Shown here piece after piece: positions 1 to 8,522 of a stretch of DNA of 29,581 nt (positions within the stretch are counted from its first letter, which is position 1; each line of letters opens with the position of its first letter). Below the pieces are notes generated by a model. That model saw nothing but the letters and a program-made list of their open reading frames with translations, searched no databases and had not been told where the DNA came from. This stretch comes from Proteiniphilum sp. UBA5384 (GTDB lineage: Bacteria > Bacteroidota > Bacteroidia > Bacteroidales > Dysgonomonadaceae), in contig NZ_DHOS01000079.1 in the NCBI RefSeq assembly GCF_002410825.1, forward strand, positions 1 through 29,581, in the 5' to 3' direction. Position numbers and translations under genes: made by a program.

Positions 1-167
1 GGCTTCCGCCAGGTGAACCGGCTTAAAAATGATGTAAGCAAATCCGAACTTCTGCAAATCATACACATCCTTCAGGCTATAGTGTTAAACACGACCATAC
101 CCTCGGTCTGAATAAAATTTCCTACATTTTAGAATAATTTTTCAGCCCATAGACCTTACGTTCTAAG

Positions 168-175
168 TACATTTG
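168..175 (+). promoter_or_regulatory. candidate Bacteroidetes -7 promoter box
   Basis: TACATTTG matches the Bacteroides -7 consensus TAnnTTTG exactly and sits 85 bp before the first gene of the operon. No good TTTG -33 box lies 19-21 bp upstream; the nearest T-run (138-142) is a few bases too far. Such imperfect -33 boxes are common where a regulator assists. Transcription would start near 182. Confidence 0.4.
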
Positions 176-193
176 CACAAGATAAGAAAATTT

Positions 194-236
194 AATGCTT
201 GTTTAGCATTCGGCTCATCTTTATCCACATGGAGCC
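194..236 (+). promoter_or_regulatory. two adjacent small hairpins in the 5' leader
   Basis: AATGCT (194-199) and AGCATT (205-210) form a perfect 6-bp stem around a 5-base loop. Directly after it, GGCTCAT (212-218) can pair with ATGGAGCC (229-236) with one bulged base. Both would lie in the untranslated leader if transcription starts at the -7 box. They are too weak and lack a U-tract, so they are not clear terminators. They could be an operator palindrome, a leader structure or chance. Confidence 0.25.
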
Positions 237-260
237 TTATTTGTAAATAAATATTTAAAC

Positions 261-2753
261 ATGAAAAAAATAATTGTTATTGTATCTATTCTATCATTTT
301 TTTATCCTGTTTATCCACAACTATCATTTGGGGAACCGCAAAAAATAAGTTCATCATGGAAATTTTTACTTGATGATATCGAAGATGCAGCCTCAATTGA
401 CTTTAATGATGGGAAATGGCAAAATATTAATTTACCTCATGACTGGAGCATACAGGGACAATTAAGCCCAAATCTGGCAAGCTGCACAGGTTATTTACCC
501 GGAGGGATAGGTTGGTATAGAAAAGAGTTGCTTATTCCTGCCGATAAAAAGGGAAAAAAGGTTTATCTCTATTTTGAGGGTATTTATAACAGAAGTAAGG
601 TATATATCAACGGACAATTACTAGGTGAAAGACCGAACGGGTATGTTTCATTTGCGTATGACGCAACTCCCTACATAAAATATGGAGAACAAAACCTTAT
701 TTCAGTTAGAGTAGATCATAGTCGTTCTGCCGACTCCCGATGGTATACCGGATCAGGAATTTACCGGGATGTATGGCTTGTATATGCCAACCCGGTACAT
801 ATTGCGCTATGGGGGGTGTATGCTTACCCTGAAGTAATAAATAATAAAAAAGTCCTGCTTCATATAGAAACAGAGATAGAAAATGAATCGCAAAAATTGT
901 CGAAAATAACAGTAGAGCATGAGCTGCTATCTTCCGAAGGAAAAATCATTCATAAGGAATCGGCACAAGCTACCACCGAACCGGGTAAAGTTCATAAAAT
1001 AACGGTAAAAATGGACGTCAATAATCCTGTGTGGTGGGATTTAGATAATCCGAATTTATATACCTTACACACAAAGATTTCACAAGATGGCCGGTTAACT
1101 GACCAATATTCAATGAAAACCGGCATTCGCTCCTATCAATTCGATCCGGATAAAGGGTTTGCATTGAATGGAAAATGGATGAAAGTAAAAGGCGTATGCA
1201 TCCACCATGATGCGGGTGTATTGGGAGCGGCATCTTTCAAAGATGTATGGAGACGAAGACTGTTGAATTTAAAAGAGGTAGGTGTCAACGCAATCCGTAC
1301 CAGCCACAACCCTCAGGCTTCCCATTTATATGAATTATGTGATGAATTAGGATTTCTGGTAATGAATGAAGCCTTTGATGAGTGGGTGTATCCGAAGCGG
1401 AAATGGCTTGAGGGATGGAATGTAGGTACACCGGGATTCCAGGGTTCGTACGACTTTTTCAAGGAATGGGGAGAACGCGATCTGGCTGATATTGTTCGCC
1501 GGGATCGTAATCATGTTTCAATCTTTGCCTGGAGTATAGGTAATGAAGTGGATTATCCAAACGATCCTTATTCACATCCGGTCTTGGATGGTGGTGCAGA
1601 TACAGGATTCTCCCAACCTGTCTTTGGAGGATATAAAAAAGAGGCGCCGGATGCTATGGAGTTGGGAGTAATTGCAAAGCGGCTGGCTGCGGTAGTAAGA
1701 AAATACGACCTATCAAGGCCGGTTACAGCCGGGTTGGCAGGGGTAGCTATGTCTAATGAGACAGAATATCCGTATGTATTGGATATTGCAGGATATAACT
1801 ATACTGAGAACAGGTATGATTCCGATCATAAAAAATATCCCGGGAGAATTATATACGGCAGTGAGAATAGACATGACCTGAAAGCATGGAAAGCGGTACG
1901 GGACAATCAACATATTTTCGGCCAATTCCTGTGGACAGGGATTGATTATCTTGGAGAATCAGGGAGGTGGCCTTCCCGAGGGTTTTATTCCGGATTACTC
2001 GATTTTTGTGGTTTTATCAAACCGAGGGGAAAATTCAGACAAGCTCTATGGTCGGATAGGCCGGTAATTTATATCGGTACCTATCCCACTCCCAGTTCAG
2101 CAAACCAGACGAACATGAAAGACGTATGGTCACTGTTGCAGAGCCATGACAACAAGAATGAAAAAACGACAAAAGCCTCCATGGACGCCTGGCCGGTATG
2201 GAATTACCGGGATGGAGAATACGTGCGTGTTGTATGTTATACGAATGCTGCTTCCGTAGATTTATTCCTTAATGGCGTGTCAGTAGGGGGGGAAAAACCT
2301 CAACGTGATGAGAATGGCATCATATACTGGGATATTCCATATGCGTCAGGGAAACTGGAGGCTGTTGGCTATGATGTGTCGGGAAATAAAATATCGAACG
2401 ACATAATCCGATCAACCGGAAGACCTTACGCGTTAACCGTAGAGAATGAAAATCCGGTAATCAGTAAAGAGAACGGAGTCGCACATGTAGTGGTTAATGT
2501 GGTAGATGAACATAACAACCTGGTGATACTCGCGGACAACCGCATCACCTGCACGATAGAAGGCGAAGCAACGCTACTGGGATTGGAAGCGGGTGATAAT
2601 GAAGATATGGGAGACTACACCGATAATGTGCAAAGGGTTTTTAACGGACGCCTTCTGGCTTATATACAAGCCGATGGCAAACCCGGGACCGTTAGGATAA
2701 AGTTCTCTTCTCCCCTTTTACAACCGGTAACAACGGATATTGAAATACAATAA
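261..2753 (+). CDS. GH2 family exported beta-glycosidase (probable beta-galactosidase)
   Basis: Retaining glycoside hydrolase of family GH2, expected to release beta-linked galactose or a related sugar from oligosaccharides, probably in the periplasm. A Sec signal peptide occupies about residues 1-20. Order of domains: N-terminal jelly roll (about 25-175, with LPHDWS and WYTGSGIYRDVW), Ig-like domain (about 180-290), TIM barrel (about 295-600), a DUF4982-type domain (about 640-705) and a C-terminal Ig-like GH2 domain (about 715-825). Predicted acid/base is Glu429 in WSIGNEV, and predicted nucleophile is Glu535 in YGSENRH. At 830 residues it is a normal length for Bacteroidetes GH2 enzymes of this layout. 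It is the first gene after the candidate promoter. Beta-galactosidase is the best guess, but beta-glucuronidase or another GH2 specificity cannot be excluded by eye. Confidence 0.9.
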   Translation: MKKIIVIVSILSFFYPVYPQLSFGEPQKISSSWKFLLDDIEDAASIDFNDGKWQNINLPHDWSIQGQLSPNLASCTGYLPGGIGWYRKELLIPADKKGKKVYLYFEGIYNRSKVYINGQLLGERPNGYVSFAYDATPYIKYGEQNLISVRVDHSRSADSRWYTGSGIYRDVWLVYANPVHIALWGVYAYPEVINNKKVLLHIETEIENESQKLSKITVEHELLSSEGKIIHKESAQATTEPGKVHKITVKMDVNNPVWWDLDNPNLYTLHTKISQDGRLTDQYSMKTGIRSYQFDPDKGFALNGKWMKVKGVCIHHDAGVLGAASFKDVWRRRLLNLKEVGVNAIRTSHNPQASHLYELCDELGFLVMNEAFDEWVYPKRKWLEGWNVGTPGFQGSYDFFKEWGERDLADIVRRDRNHVSIFAWSIGNEVDYPNDPYSHPVLDGGADTGFSQPVFGGYKKEAPDAMELGVIAKRLAAVVRKYDLSRPVTAGLAGVAMSNETEYPYVLDIAGYNYTENRYDSDHKKYPGRIIYGSENRHDLKAWKAVRDNQHIFGQFLWTGIDYLGESGRWPSRGFYSGLLDFCGFIKPRGKFRQALWSDRPVIYIGTYPTPSSANQTNMKDVWSLLQSHDNKNEKTTKASMDAWPVWNYRDGEYVRVVCYTNAASVDLFLNGVSVGGEKPQRDENGIIYWDIPYASGKLEAVGYDVSGNKISNDIIRSTGRPYALTVENENPVISKENGVAHVVVNVVDEHNNLVILADNRITCTIEGEATLLGLEAGDNEDMGDYTDNVQRVFNGRLLAYIQADGKPGTVRIKFSSPLLQPVTTDIEIQ

Positions 2754-2801
2754 GAGATACCGATATTTACAAAATGATTTGATCAACAAAAATACAAAGA
2801 T

Positions 2802-4211
2802 ATGAACAGATTGAAAAAAACAACCCTTTCTATTGCCGCGATAGCCACACCTATCTTTACCCAGGCCGCCGATCCGAATGTTATTCTGATTGTCGTGGAT
2901 GACATGGGATGGAAGGATCTGCAAATATACGGAAGTGATTTTCACAAAACTCCCGCAATCGATCAATTGGCTGCCGACGGCGTTCTATTCACCGATGCCT
3001 ATGCTGCATGCACGGTTTCTTCACCCACACGGGCGAGCCTGATGACCGGTAAATATCCAGCAAAACTACATCTCACCGACTGGATAGAAGGATGGAAAAT
3101 GCCGGAAGCCAAATTACAAGTTCCTGATTGGACAATGTATTTGCCTGCGAAAGAGATTACCATGGCCGATCTGTTTAAACGAGCCGGATATAAAACCATC
3201 CATATCGGGAAATGGCACCTAGGAGAAAATCCTGAGTATTGGCCTGAGAATAACGGATTTGACGTCAATATAGGAGGATGGTCAAAAGGATCCCCTTTCA
3301 AAAATGAGAAGGAAGGTTATAACGGCTATTTTACTCCATACGGAAATCCAAGGCTGAAAGACGGACCGCAAGGAGAATACCTGACGGAACGTTTAGCTTC
3401 GGAAGCATGTAACTTTATCGGTACTTCCACATCCCAGCCATTCTTTCTGAACCTTTGGTTTTATAATGTCCATACCCCTTTACAGGCAAAACAAAACAAA
3501 ATCGATTACTATGCAAAACTATCGGATGATTCCAATTTACAGAAAAATCCGGTATACGCAGCAATGGTCGAACATGTGGACGATGCCGTCAAAAGAGTCA
3601 TCAATGTCCTAAAAGAGAAGGGGCTGTATGACAATACTCTCATCATTCTCACATCCGATAACGGAGGCCTCATCGGCAGAGGCAAAAATAAAATTACAAA
3701 CAATACTCCGTTGCGCAGCGGCAAGGGAGATATATACGAGGGAGGAGTACGGGTGCCGCTTATTATCAAAAATCTCCATCAACAGCAGAAGGGAGAAGTC
3801 AATCATTCGCCGGTGATATCAATCGACTTCCTGCCCACCCTGGTTGATATGGTACGGCTTCCGGCTACAAGAGAAGAAAGAAAAGATTTCGACGGAGTAA
3901 GTCTGAAGTCGCTCCTTACGGGCAAAACGAAAAAACTAAAACGAGATGCTATATTCTGGCATTATCCACATTACCATATCGAAGGGGCAACCCCCTACTC
4001 TGCCGTAAGGTACGGCGACTGGAAGTTGATCAATACTTTTGAAGAGAACAAATATGAACTATACAACCTGAAAGAAGATATAGGCGAGAGAAAGGATGTA
4101 GCTTCGCAAAATCCGGGAATCACAAAAAAATTAACGAAAGAATTGGACAAATGGCGGAAAAACATGAAAGCTCAAATGCCGACAGTGAATCCGAACGTCA
4201 AAAGCAAGTAG
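2802..4211 (+). CDS. S1 family sulfatase, Ser-type (possibly S1_16-like)
   Basis: Formylglycine-dependent sulfatase that hydrolyses sulfate esters on sugars. The signal peptide ends near residue 22 (TQA-ADPN). The N-terminal metal ligands are the Asp33-Asp34 pair in VVDDMGW. The formylglycine site is Ser73 in S-S-P-T-R followed by ASLMTGKYP, so maturation needs anSME rather than the aerobic FGE. Further signatures are GKWHLG and LTSDNGG, and a C-terminal subdomain with FWHYPHYH and GDWKLI. At 469 residues it is at the small end of the family. The PAKLHLTDW stretch and the FWHYPHYH block recall subfamily S1_16, which acts on galactose or GalNAc sulfates, but that assignment is from memory of motifs only. 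It follows the GH2 gene by 48 bp, which fits removal of sulfate before the glycosidase acts. Confidence 0.9.
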   Translation: MNRLKKTTLSIAAIATPIFTQAADPNVILIVVDDMGWKDLQIYGSDFHKTPAIDQLAADGVLFTDAYAACTVSSPTRASLMTGKYPAKLHLTDWIEGWKMPEAKLQVPDWTMYLPAKEITMADLFKRAGYKTIHIGKWHLGENPEYWPENNGFDVNIGGWSKGSPFKNEKEGYNGYFTPYGNPRLKDGPQGEYLTERLASEACNFIGTSTSQPFFLNLWFYNVHTPLQAKQNKIDYYAKLSDDSNLQKNPVYAAMVEHVDDAVKRVINVLKEKGLYDNTLIILTSDNGGLIGRGKNKITNNTPLRSGKGDIYEGGVRVPLIIKNLHQQQKGEVNHSPVISIDFLPTLVDMVRLPATREERKDFDGVSLKSLLTGKTKKLKRDAIFWHYPHYHIEGATPYSAVRYGDWKLINTFEENKYELYNLKEDIGERKDVASQNPGITKKLTKELDKWRKNMKAQMPTVNPNVKSK

Positions 4212-4272
4212 GTATTTATACAGGTTGTATGTAAATAAATATTTTTTATTTCACCATCAAAGACAACACATT

Positions 4273-5208
4273 ATGAAAAAGTTATTGCCATTCATTTTCT
4301 TTTTATTGGGAATATGCTGTCCATTTGTGTTGCTTGCCCAGGCAAATCAACCTTATCAAACAACGGAGCATGATGTGATTTTTAAAAGGATCAACGGCAT
4401 TCATTTAAAAATGCTTGTTTATGAGCCTGTAATGAAAGAAAAGAAAGATCTTCCAGCCATCGTTTTTTTTCATGGAGGAGGGTGGAATGTTGGGAGTTAC
4501 AAACTGTTTCAGTATCATGCCCGATACTTGGCTTCGAGAGGTATGGTAGTCTTTTCACCCCAATATAGAATCGGAACAATGGTTGCCGGAACCACAGTCG
4601 ACCAGTGTTTGATGGACGGAAAGTCTGCAATGAGATATATTAAGGCAAATGCTGAAATTTATAGTATCGATCCGAATAAAATAATCTCAGCTGGGGCTTC
4701 TGCCGGGGGACTTTTAGCCGGAGGAATAGCCATTATTGACGAATTTAATGAGTCGACTGATGATATTTCCGTTTCGCCCATCCCCCATGCCGTTGTCCTT
4801 TATTATCCAGCAATACTCATTGACAGAGAAAATTTAAACGAAGCGTATAAACAAAGATTCAATGGTTTAGAAGAGAACTTATCTTGTTATCATCACGTAA
4901 AAGCAAGTCTTCCTCCTTTTCTTATTCTATCAGGCGACGCTGATACTCAGACAACAATTGACGACATGAGGCTCTTTAACAAGAAAATGCAAGAGCTTAA
5001 GAACGACTGTAAATTAGTTGAATACCCTAACCAGGGACATGCTTTCATGACCCTAGATCGTAGCGTAAAATACTTTATTGCAACTATAAAAGACACTGAA
5101 GAATTTCTTACCAAGCATATTAAATTCAAAGCACCGCCATGGATTGAGGATTATGTTATTTCATTAGGATATAAAATCGAAGCTGATCTTACAAAGGAAG
5201 CACATTGA
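4273..5208 (+). CDS. exported alpha/beta-hydrolase carbohydrate esterase
   Basis: Alpha/beta-hydrolase of the hormone-sensitive-lipase/BD-FAE type, probably removing acetyl or other acyl groups from sugars. The chosen ATG at 4273 starts a classical signal peptide (MKKLLPFIFFLLG); an in-frame ATG at 4225 would place a polar, untypical stretch ahead of it. The oxyanion-hole motif His67-Gly-Gly-Gly-Trp is present, the nucleophile is Ser143 in G-A-S-A-G, the acid is Asp222 or Asp224 in SGDAD, and the base is His256 in NQGHAF. The 311-residue length is usual for single-domain members. It lies 61 bp after the sulfatase. The natural ester (acetyl, feruloyl or other) cannot be told from sequence. Confidence 0.85.
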   Translation: MKKLLPFIFFLLGICCPFVLLAQANQPYQTTEHDVIFKRINGIHLKMLVYEPVMKEKKDLPAIVFFHGGGWNVGSYKLFQYHARYLASRGMVVFSPQYRIGTMVAGTTVDQCLMDGKSAMRYIKANAEIYSIDPNKIISAGASAGGLLAGGIAIIDEFNESTDDISVSPIPHAVVLYYPAILIDRENLNEAYKQRFNGLEENLSCYHHVKASLPPFLILSGDADTQTTIDDMRLFNKKMQELKNDCKLVEYPNQGHAFMTLDRSVKYFIATIKDTEEFLTKHIKFKAPPWIEDYVISLGYKIEADLTKEAH

Positions 5209-5337
5209 TTTCCTTAATTTTCAGTATTCAATACCCCCTTTAAGTGGATATTCGAACATTGCTTCTTCATCGTTTATTCCGGTAAGTTTAGAGAGGCCTA
5301 AACAGTTATACAATGTATTGCATCAATTTATACAGAA

Positions 5338-7713
5338 ATGAGTAAAAAAAGGTACTTATTAATAGTTTTTATTTTGTTAGTTTCTTTATGTATAAACGGG
5401 CAAGCAAAGAAGGATGATCTGTTTTTTGGTCACCGTCTCGCACCCATTTCAGAAAAAAATATTTACAAGAACGATGGATATTATATTTGGGATTCATCCA
5501 TCATCCAAGATGAACAAGGTATTTACCATCTGATCTATTCAAGATGGAAAAAAGAATTAGGATTTCAAGGGTGGTTGACATTTTCAGAGATTGTACACGC
5601 CGCAGCAGACTCACCTATCGGCCCATGGGAATATAAAGGGACATTGCTCAAAGGAAGAGGTCCGGGGTGTTGGGATGCTTTAGGAGTTCATAATCCAATG
5701 ATCACATTTTTTGATGGAAAATACTATTTGTATTACAACTCTACCAATCTGGGAGGTGAATCATATGATGAAAAAGAATTAAAAGAGTTGGGACAGCAAG
5801 GTGGGAAACATCCAAAATGGGGAAATGTCCGCAATAATCAACGGATTGGTGTAGCCGTTGCCGACTCGTTTGACGGGCCCTGGGAGAGAATGGACAATCC
5901 TTTGATAGAACCAGCAGGACCGGTCAGAAATATGGTCAACAATCCAACAATTACACAGAAAGATGGTCTGTATTATCTGATATTTAAGGGAGACAAACCT
6001 AATGAAAAGCGAATTATACGCGATCAGGCAATTGCAATTTCAAAATCGCCGACAGGCCCTTTCAAGATACAGGAAAAACCAGTGATTGACTATATAGAAA
6101 CGGAGGACATGGCAATGTGGTATGACACTAAACGTGAACGCTTTTACGCTATTTTCCACGCATTTGCCGGATTTATAGGAATGGTCACCTCTACAGATGG
6201 TAAAGATTGGAGCCAAGCTACTGAACACATCGTTATCCCCAAGAGAATATTGATGACAAACGGCAAATTCTATCTTCCTGACCGACTGGAACGTCCTTTC
6301 GTGGTGGTAGAAAACGATGAACCGCAGGTACTGGCATTATCAGCCAAAAAGGGAGACGATTCTTATTTGGTGTTTATTCCGGTTAATCAGGAAAAAGATA
6401 ACGCTACTATTACAGTATCTGATAAAGTAAAACAAATAGTTAAATTCGGTGTGGACGTCGAGAGGCTTTGGGACTGGAACAGGGATATGAAAGAAGAACT
6501 GGCCCGCTTGGCGGTGGACGAATTAAAAAGTGAATATGTTCGTGTCGGCATTGATGCCACCTATGAAAGGAAGGAAGGTGTCAAAAATAAAAATGCCTAC
6601 GATGATGAGATTGAAATGATGCATGCCATTAAATCGGCAAATCCGGATATCCAGTTTTTTGCCAGTCCCAGGCCCCTCTTTGAAGCATATTCCAAACACG
6701 AAAGAGAAACAATATGGGGTCATAAAGACAATACTCCCTGGTCACCCTATCCCCGATGGATATTAGATTGGAAGCAAGACGGAACAAAGAAGATGAAGGA
6801 TGGTACAATAGTGCCCAAATGGAAGGAAGAGATCCTTCATTTACCGAAACTGATCCAATATTTTGCAGATTATTTAAATCTCATGCACCGCAATGGCCTT
6901 ACAATAACTTACCTGGATGTGACGAATGAGAAAGAGACCATTTCCCCATCAGCCAATAAATATATTTATGAGAATCTGCCGAAATTGCTGGACCCCGGGG
7001 TACATATGCCCCAATTAGTAGTTCCCTCCTCCTGGGCCATTAGTGGAGCTACAGGCTGGCTGGACAAGGTAGATCCATCAAAGAACGAACATGCCTCAAT
7101 TGCAGTCGCCTCTACCCATAATACCGGGCCAACAGGAGTACATGAAGAGTTTGTGGCAAGAGCCAAAAAGCTGGGGATAAAAGAGATATGGAATACCGAA
7201 ATGCATGGATGGACCGGTGTGGATATACATGAAGAAATAATTACATCAGAGGTGCTCTGGAAACATCTTCGTGCCGGATTTACGGGAATTGACACATGGT
7301 TATTTTATGGGCCGGCAAAAGGAAGAGGTCATACCATGATTTGGGTAGACCATCAAAACAAGATTTACACCAGATCAGGGAAGTACGAAATCTTCAAACA
7401 AGTGGTCAACCATGCCAGCGGGGGAAATTATATAGAGATAACACTACCTTGTGAATCCGCTTCTACGGCTGCATTCATAAAAGGCAACGTACTATCGGTA
7501 TGGGTATTGAATAAAAGCAAATCTCCTCTGAATAATACCCGGTTTGATCTGGGAGAAAATAGAAAAATAAAGAATACCCGATGTGAGGTATATAGGTGGC
7601 ACAAAGATCTACCGGGAGTTGGAGAAAAAAATGATCATTCTATCTCGCAAAATTCTTTCCATTACACCCTTGAAGGCGAGTCTTTATATTTCTTTAAAAT
7701 TCAGCTTGACTAA
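5338..7713 (+). CDS. two-domain glycosidase: five-bladed propeller + GH30-like domain
   Basis: An exported fusion of two candidate glycosidases. After a signal peptide (about 1-23), residues about 25-355 form a GH43/GH117-like five-bladed propeller: Asp52 in IWDSSII, HNPM at 119-122, NNPT at 201-204 and Glu256-Asp257 in ETEDMAMW are plausible active-site positions. Residues about 365-791 resemble a clan GH-A retaining enzyme, closest to GH30: FASPRP, a Trp-Ser-Pro-Tyr-Pro stretch, acid/base candidate Glu531 in DVTNEKE, nucleophile candidate Glu621 in WNTEMHGW, then a small beta domain ending in GESLYFF. The second half is closely similar along its length to the lipoprotein at 23736-25199, with 90 versus 89 residues between the two Glu. 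The bond cut by either domain is unknown. It could instead be an inactive binding fusion, but both carboxylates are kept in both copies. Confidence 0.75.
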   Translation: MSKKRYLLIVFILLVSLCINGQAKKDDLFFGHRLAPISEKNIYKNDGYYIWDSSIIQDEQGIYHLIYSRWKKELGFQGWLTFSEIVHAAADSPIGPWEYKGTLLKGRGPGCWDALGVHNPMITFFDGKYYLYYNSTNLGGESYDEKELKELGQQGGKHPKWGNVRNNQRIGVAVADSFDGPWERMDNPLIEPAGPVRNMVNNPTITQKDGLYYLIFKGDKPNEKRIIRDQAIAISKSPTGPFKIQEKPVIDYIETEDMAMWYDTKRERFYAIFHAFAGFIGMVTSTDGKDWSQATEHIVIPKRILMTNGKFYLPDRLERPFVVVENDEPQVLALSAKKGDDSYLVFIPVNQEKDNATITVSDKVKQIVKFGVDVERLWDWNRDMKEELARLAVDELKSEYVRVGIDATYERKEGVKNKNAYDDEIEMMHAIKSANPDIQFFASPRPLFEAYSKHERETIWGHKDNTPWSPYPRWILDWKQDGTKKMKDGTIVPKWKEEILHLPKLIQYFADYLNLMHRNGLTITYLDVTNEKETISPSANKYIYENLPKLLDPGVHMPQLVVPSSWAISGATGWLDKVDPSKNEHASIAVASTHNTGPTGVHEEFVARAKKLGIKEIWNTEMHGWTGVDIHEEIITSEVLWKHLRAGFTGIDTWLFYGPAKGRGHTMIWVDHQNKIYTRSGKYEIFKQVVNHASGGNYIEITLPCESASTAAFIKGNVLSVWVLNKSKSPLNNTRFDLGENRKIKNTRCEVYRWHKDLPGVGEKNDHSISQNSFHYTLEGESLYFFKIQLD

Positions 7714-7758
7714 TAGGTTTTACTTAGTGAGATTTCACAAATAAATAGGTTGTAAAAA

Positions 7759-8424
7759 ATGAAAAAAAGAAAAAAAGTTTTTTTTAGTACACTTTGTTTA
7801 CTGATACTGTTGATAGCCTGTGCTAACTGGACACAGAACAGAAAAAAGGTACTTATCATTGGCGATTCCATATCCATTGGTTACACTCCTTTTGTAAAAA
7901 AGTCCCTCTCAGACAGAGCGGATGTTTTCCACAATAAAGGAAATGCACAGCATACAGGAACCGGCAAAGAGATGCTGGAAGAATGGTTAGGAGACACGAA
8001 ATGGGATATAATTGCTTTTAACTGGGGATTATGGGACCTGTGTTACCGGCATCCGGAATCAAAGGTGCAGGGTAACAGGGACAAGGTTAATGGTACCGTC
8101 ACATTTACCGTTGAACAATATGCGGCCAATATGGACACGATCGTTACCAGACTAAAGGACACCGGAGTAAAATTGCTTTTTATTACTACCACGGTCGTTC
8201 CTCCAGATGAGGCAGGTCGATTTGAAGGTGATGAAATAAAATACAACAACGCCGCATTGGCTATTATGGAAGAAAAAGGTATAGCCGTTCACAATCTGCA
8301 CAAATATTCTATTGATATCCACAAAAAATATGCAAAAGGCGAAGGTGATGTACATTATACTGAAGAAGGATATGAGGCACTTTCAAAATCAGTGGCAGAT
8401 GCAATTAAAAAATTATTACGATAA
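7759..8424 (+). CDS. SGNH/GDSL hydrolase lipoprotein (probable deacetylase)
   Basis: Small SGNH-fold esterase, likely an O-deacetylase acting on glycans. The first 21 residues form a lipoprotein signal with the lipobox LIAC and lipidated Cys21. The residues after it (ANWTQN) lack the acidic surface-export pattern, which suggests a periplasm-facing lipoprotein. Block I is IIGDSIS with nucleophile Ser37. The Asn of the fold is probably Asn88 in FNWGLWD. The C-terminal catalytic pair is Asp197/His199 in GDVHYTEEGY, where the spacing D-V-H differs by one from the classical DxxH but is seen in related SGNH enzymes. The gene lies 45 bp after the propeller/GH30-like gene and 98 bp before the rhamnosidase, so it probably exposes the sugars those enzymes attack. 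Confidence 0.8.
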   Translation: MKKRKKVFFSTLCLLILLIACANWTQNRKKVLIIGDSISIGYTPFVKKSLSDRADVFHNKGNAQHTGTGKEMLEEWLGDTKWDIIAFNWGLWDLCYRHPESKVQGNRDKVNGTVTFTVEQYAANMDTIVTRLKDTGVKLLFITTTVVPPDEAGRFEGDEIKYNNAALAIMEEKGIAVHNLHKYSIDIHKKYAKGEGDVHYTEEGYEALSKSVADAIKKLLR

Positions 8425-8522
8425 ATATTTATCATATAAAGGGATCTAATAGAGTTTATATCGAATAAGATTTTAGATATCTGATTATCAATTACCCTAT
8501 TCCTTAATCAATATAACACCTA

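Larger units (their letters stand above)
1..260. other. left-edge stretch with no assignable gene
   Basis: No complete gene is visible here. On the + strand frame 1 is open from the edge to a TGA at 109-111 (36 codons), which could be the tail of an upstream gene. On the minus strand a 28-codon frame is open from 84 to the edge, and its translation (containing DLQKFGFAYIIFKPVHLAEA) looks protein-like but matches nothing I recognise. I cannot choose between a + strand C-terminus, a minus strand remnant or neither. From about 112 onward the DNA is AT-rich and non-coding, and it carries the candidate promoter and hairpins listed separately. Confidence 0.3.

Noticed and set aside
242..4244. Shared 15-mer TGTAAATAAATATTT upstream of the GH2 gene (242-256) and of the esterase gene (4230-4244)
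   Set aside because: Low-complexity A/T sequence of the sort common before Bacteroidetes start codons; not enough to call an operator or repeat.
4225..4272. Upstream ATG for the alpha/beta-hydrolase
   Set aside because: It adds 16 polar and aromatic residues ahead of a textbook signal peptide beginning at 4273.
5209..5337. Possible internal promoter or terminator in the longest inter-gene gap
   Set aside because: TAAGTTTA at about 5283-5290 misses the final G of the -7 box and has no -33 partner, and no stem with a T-run is visible.
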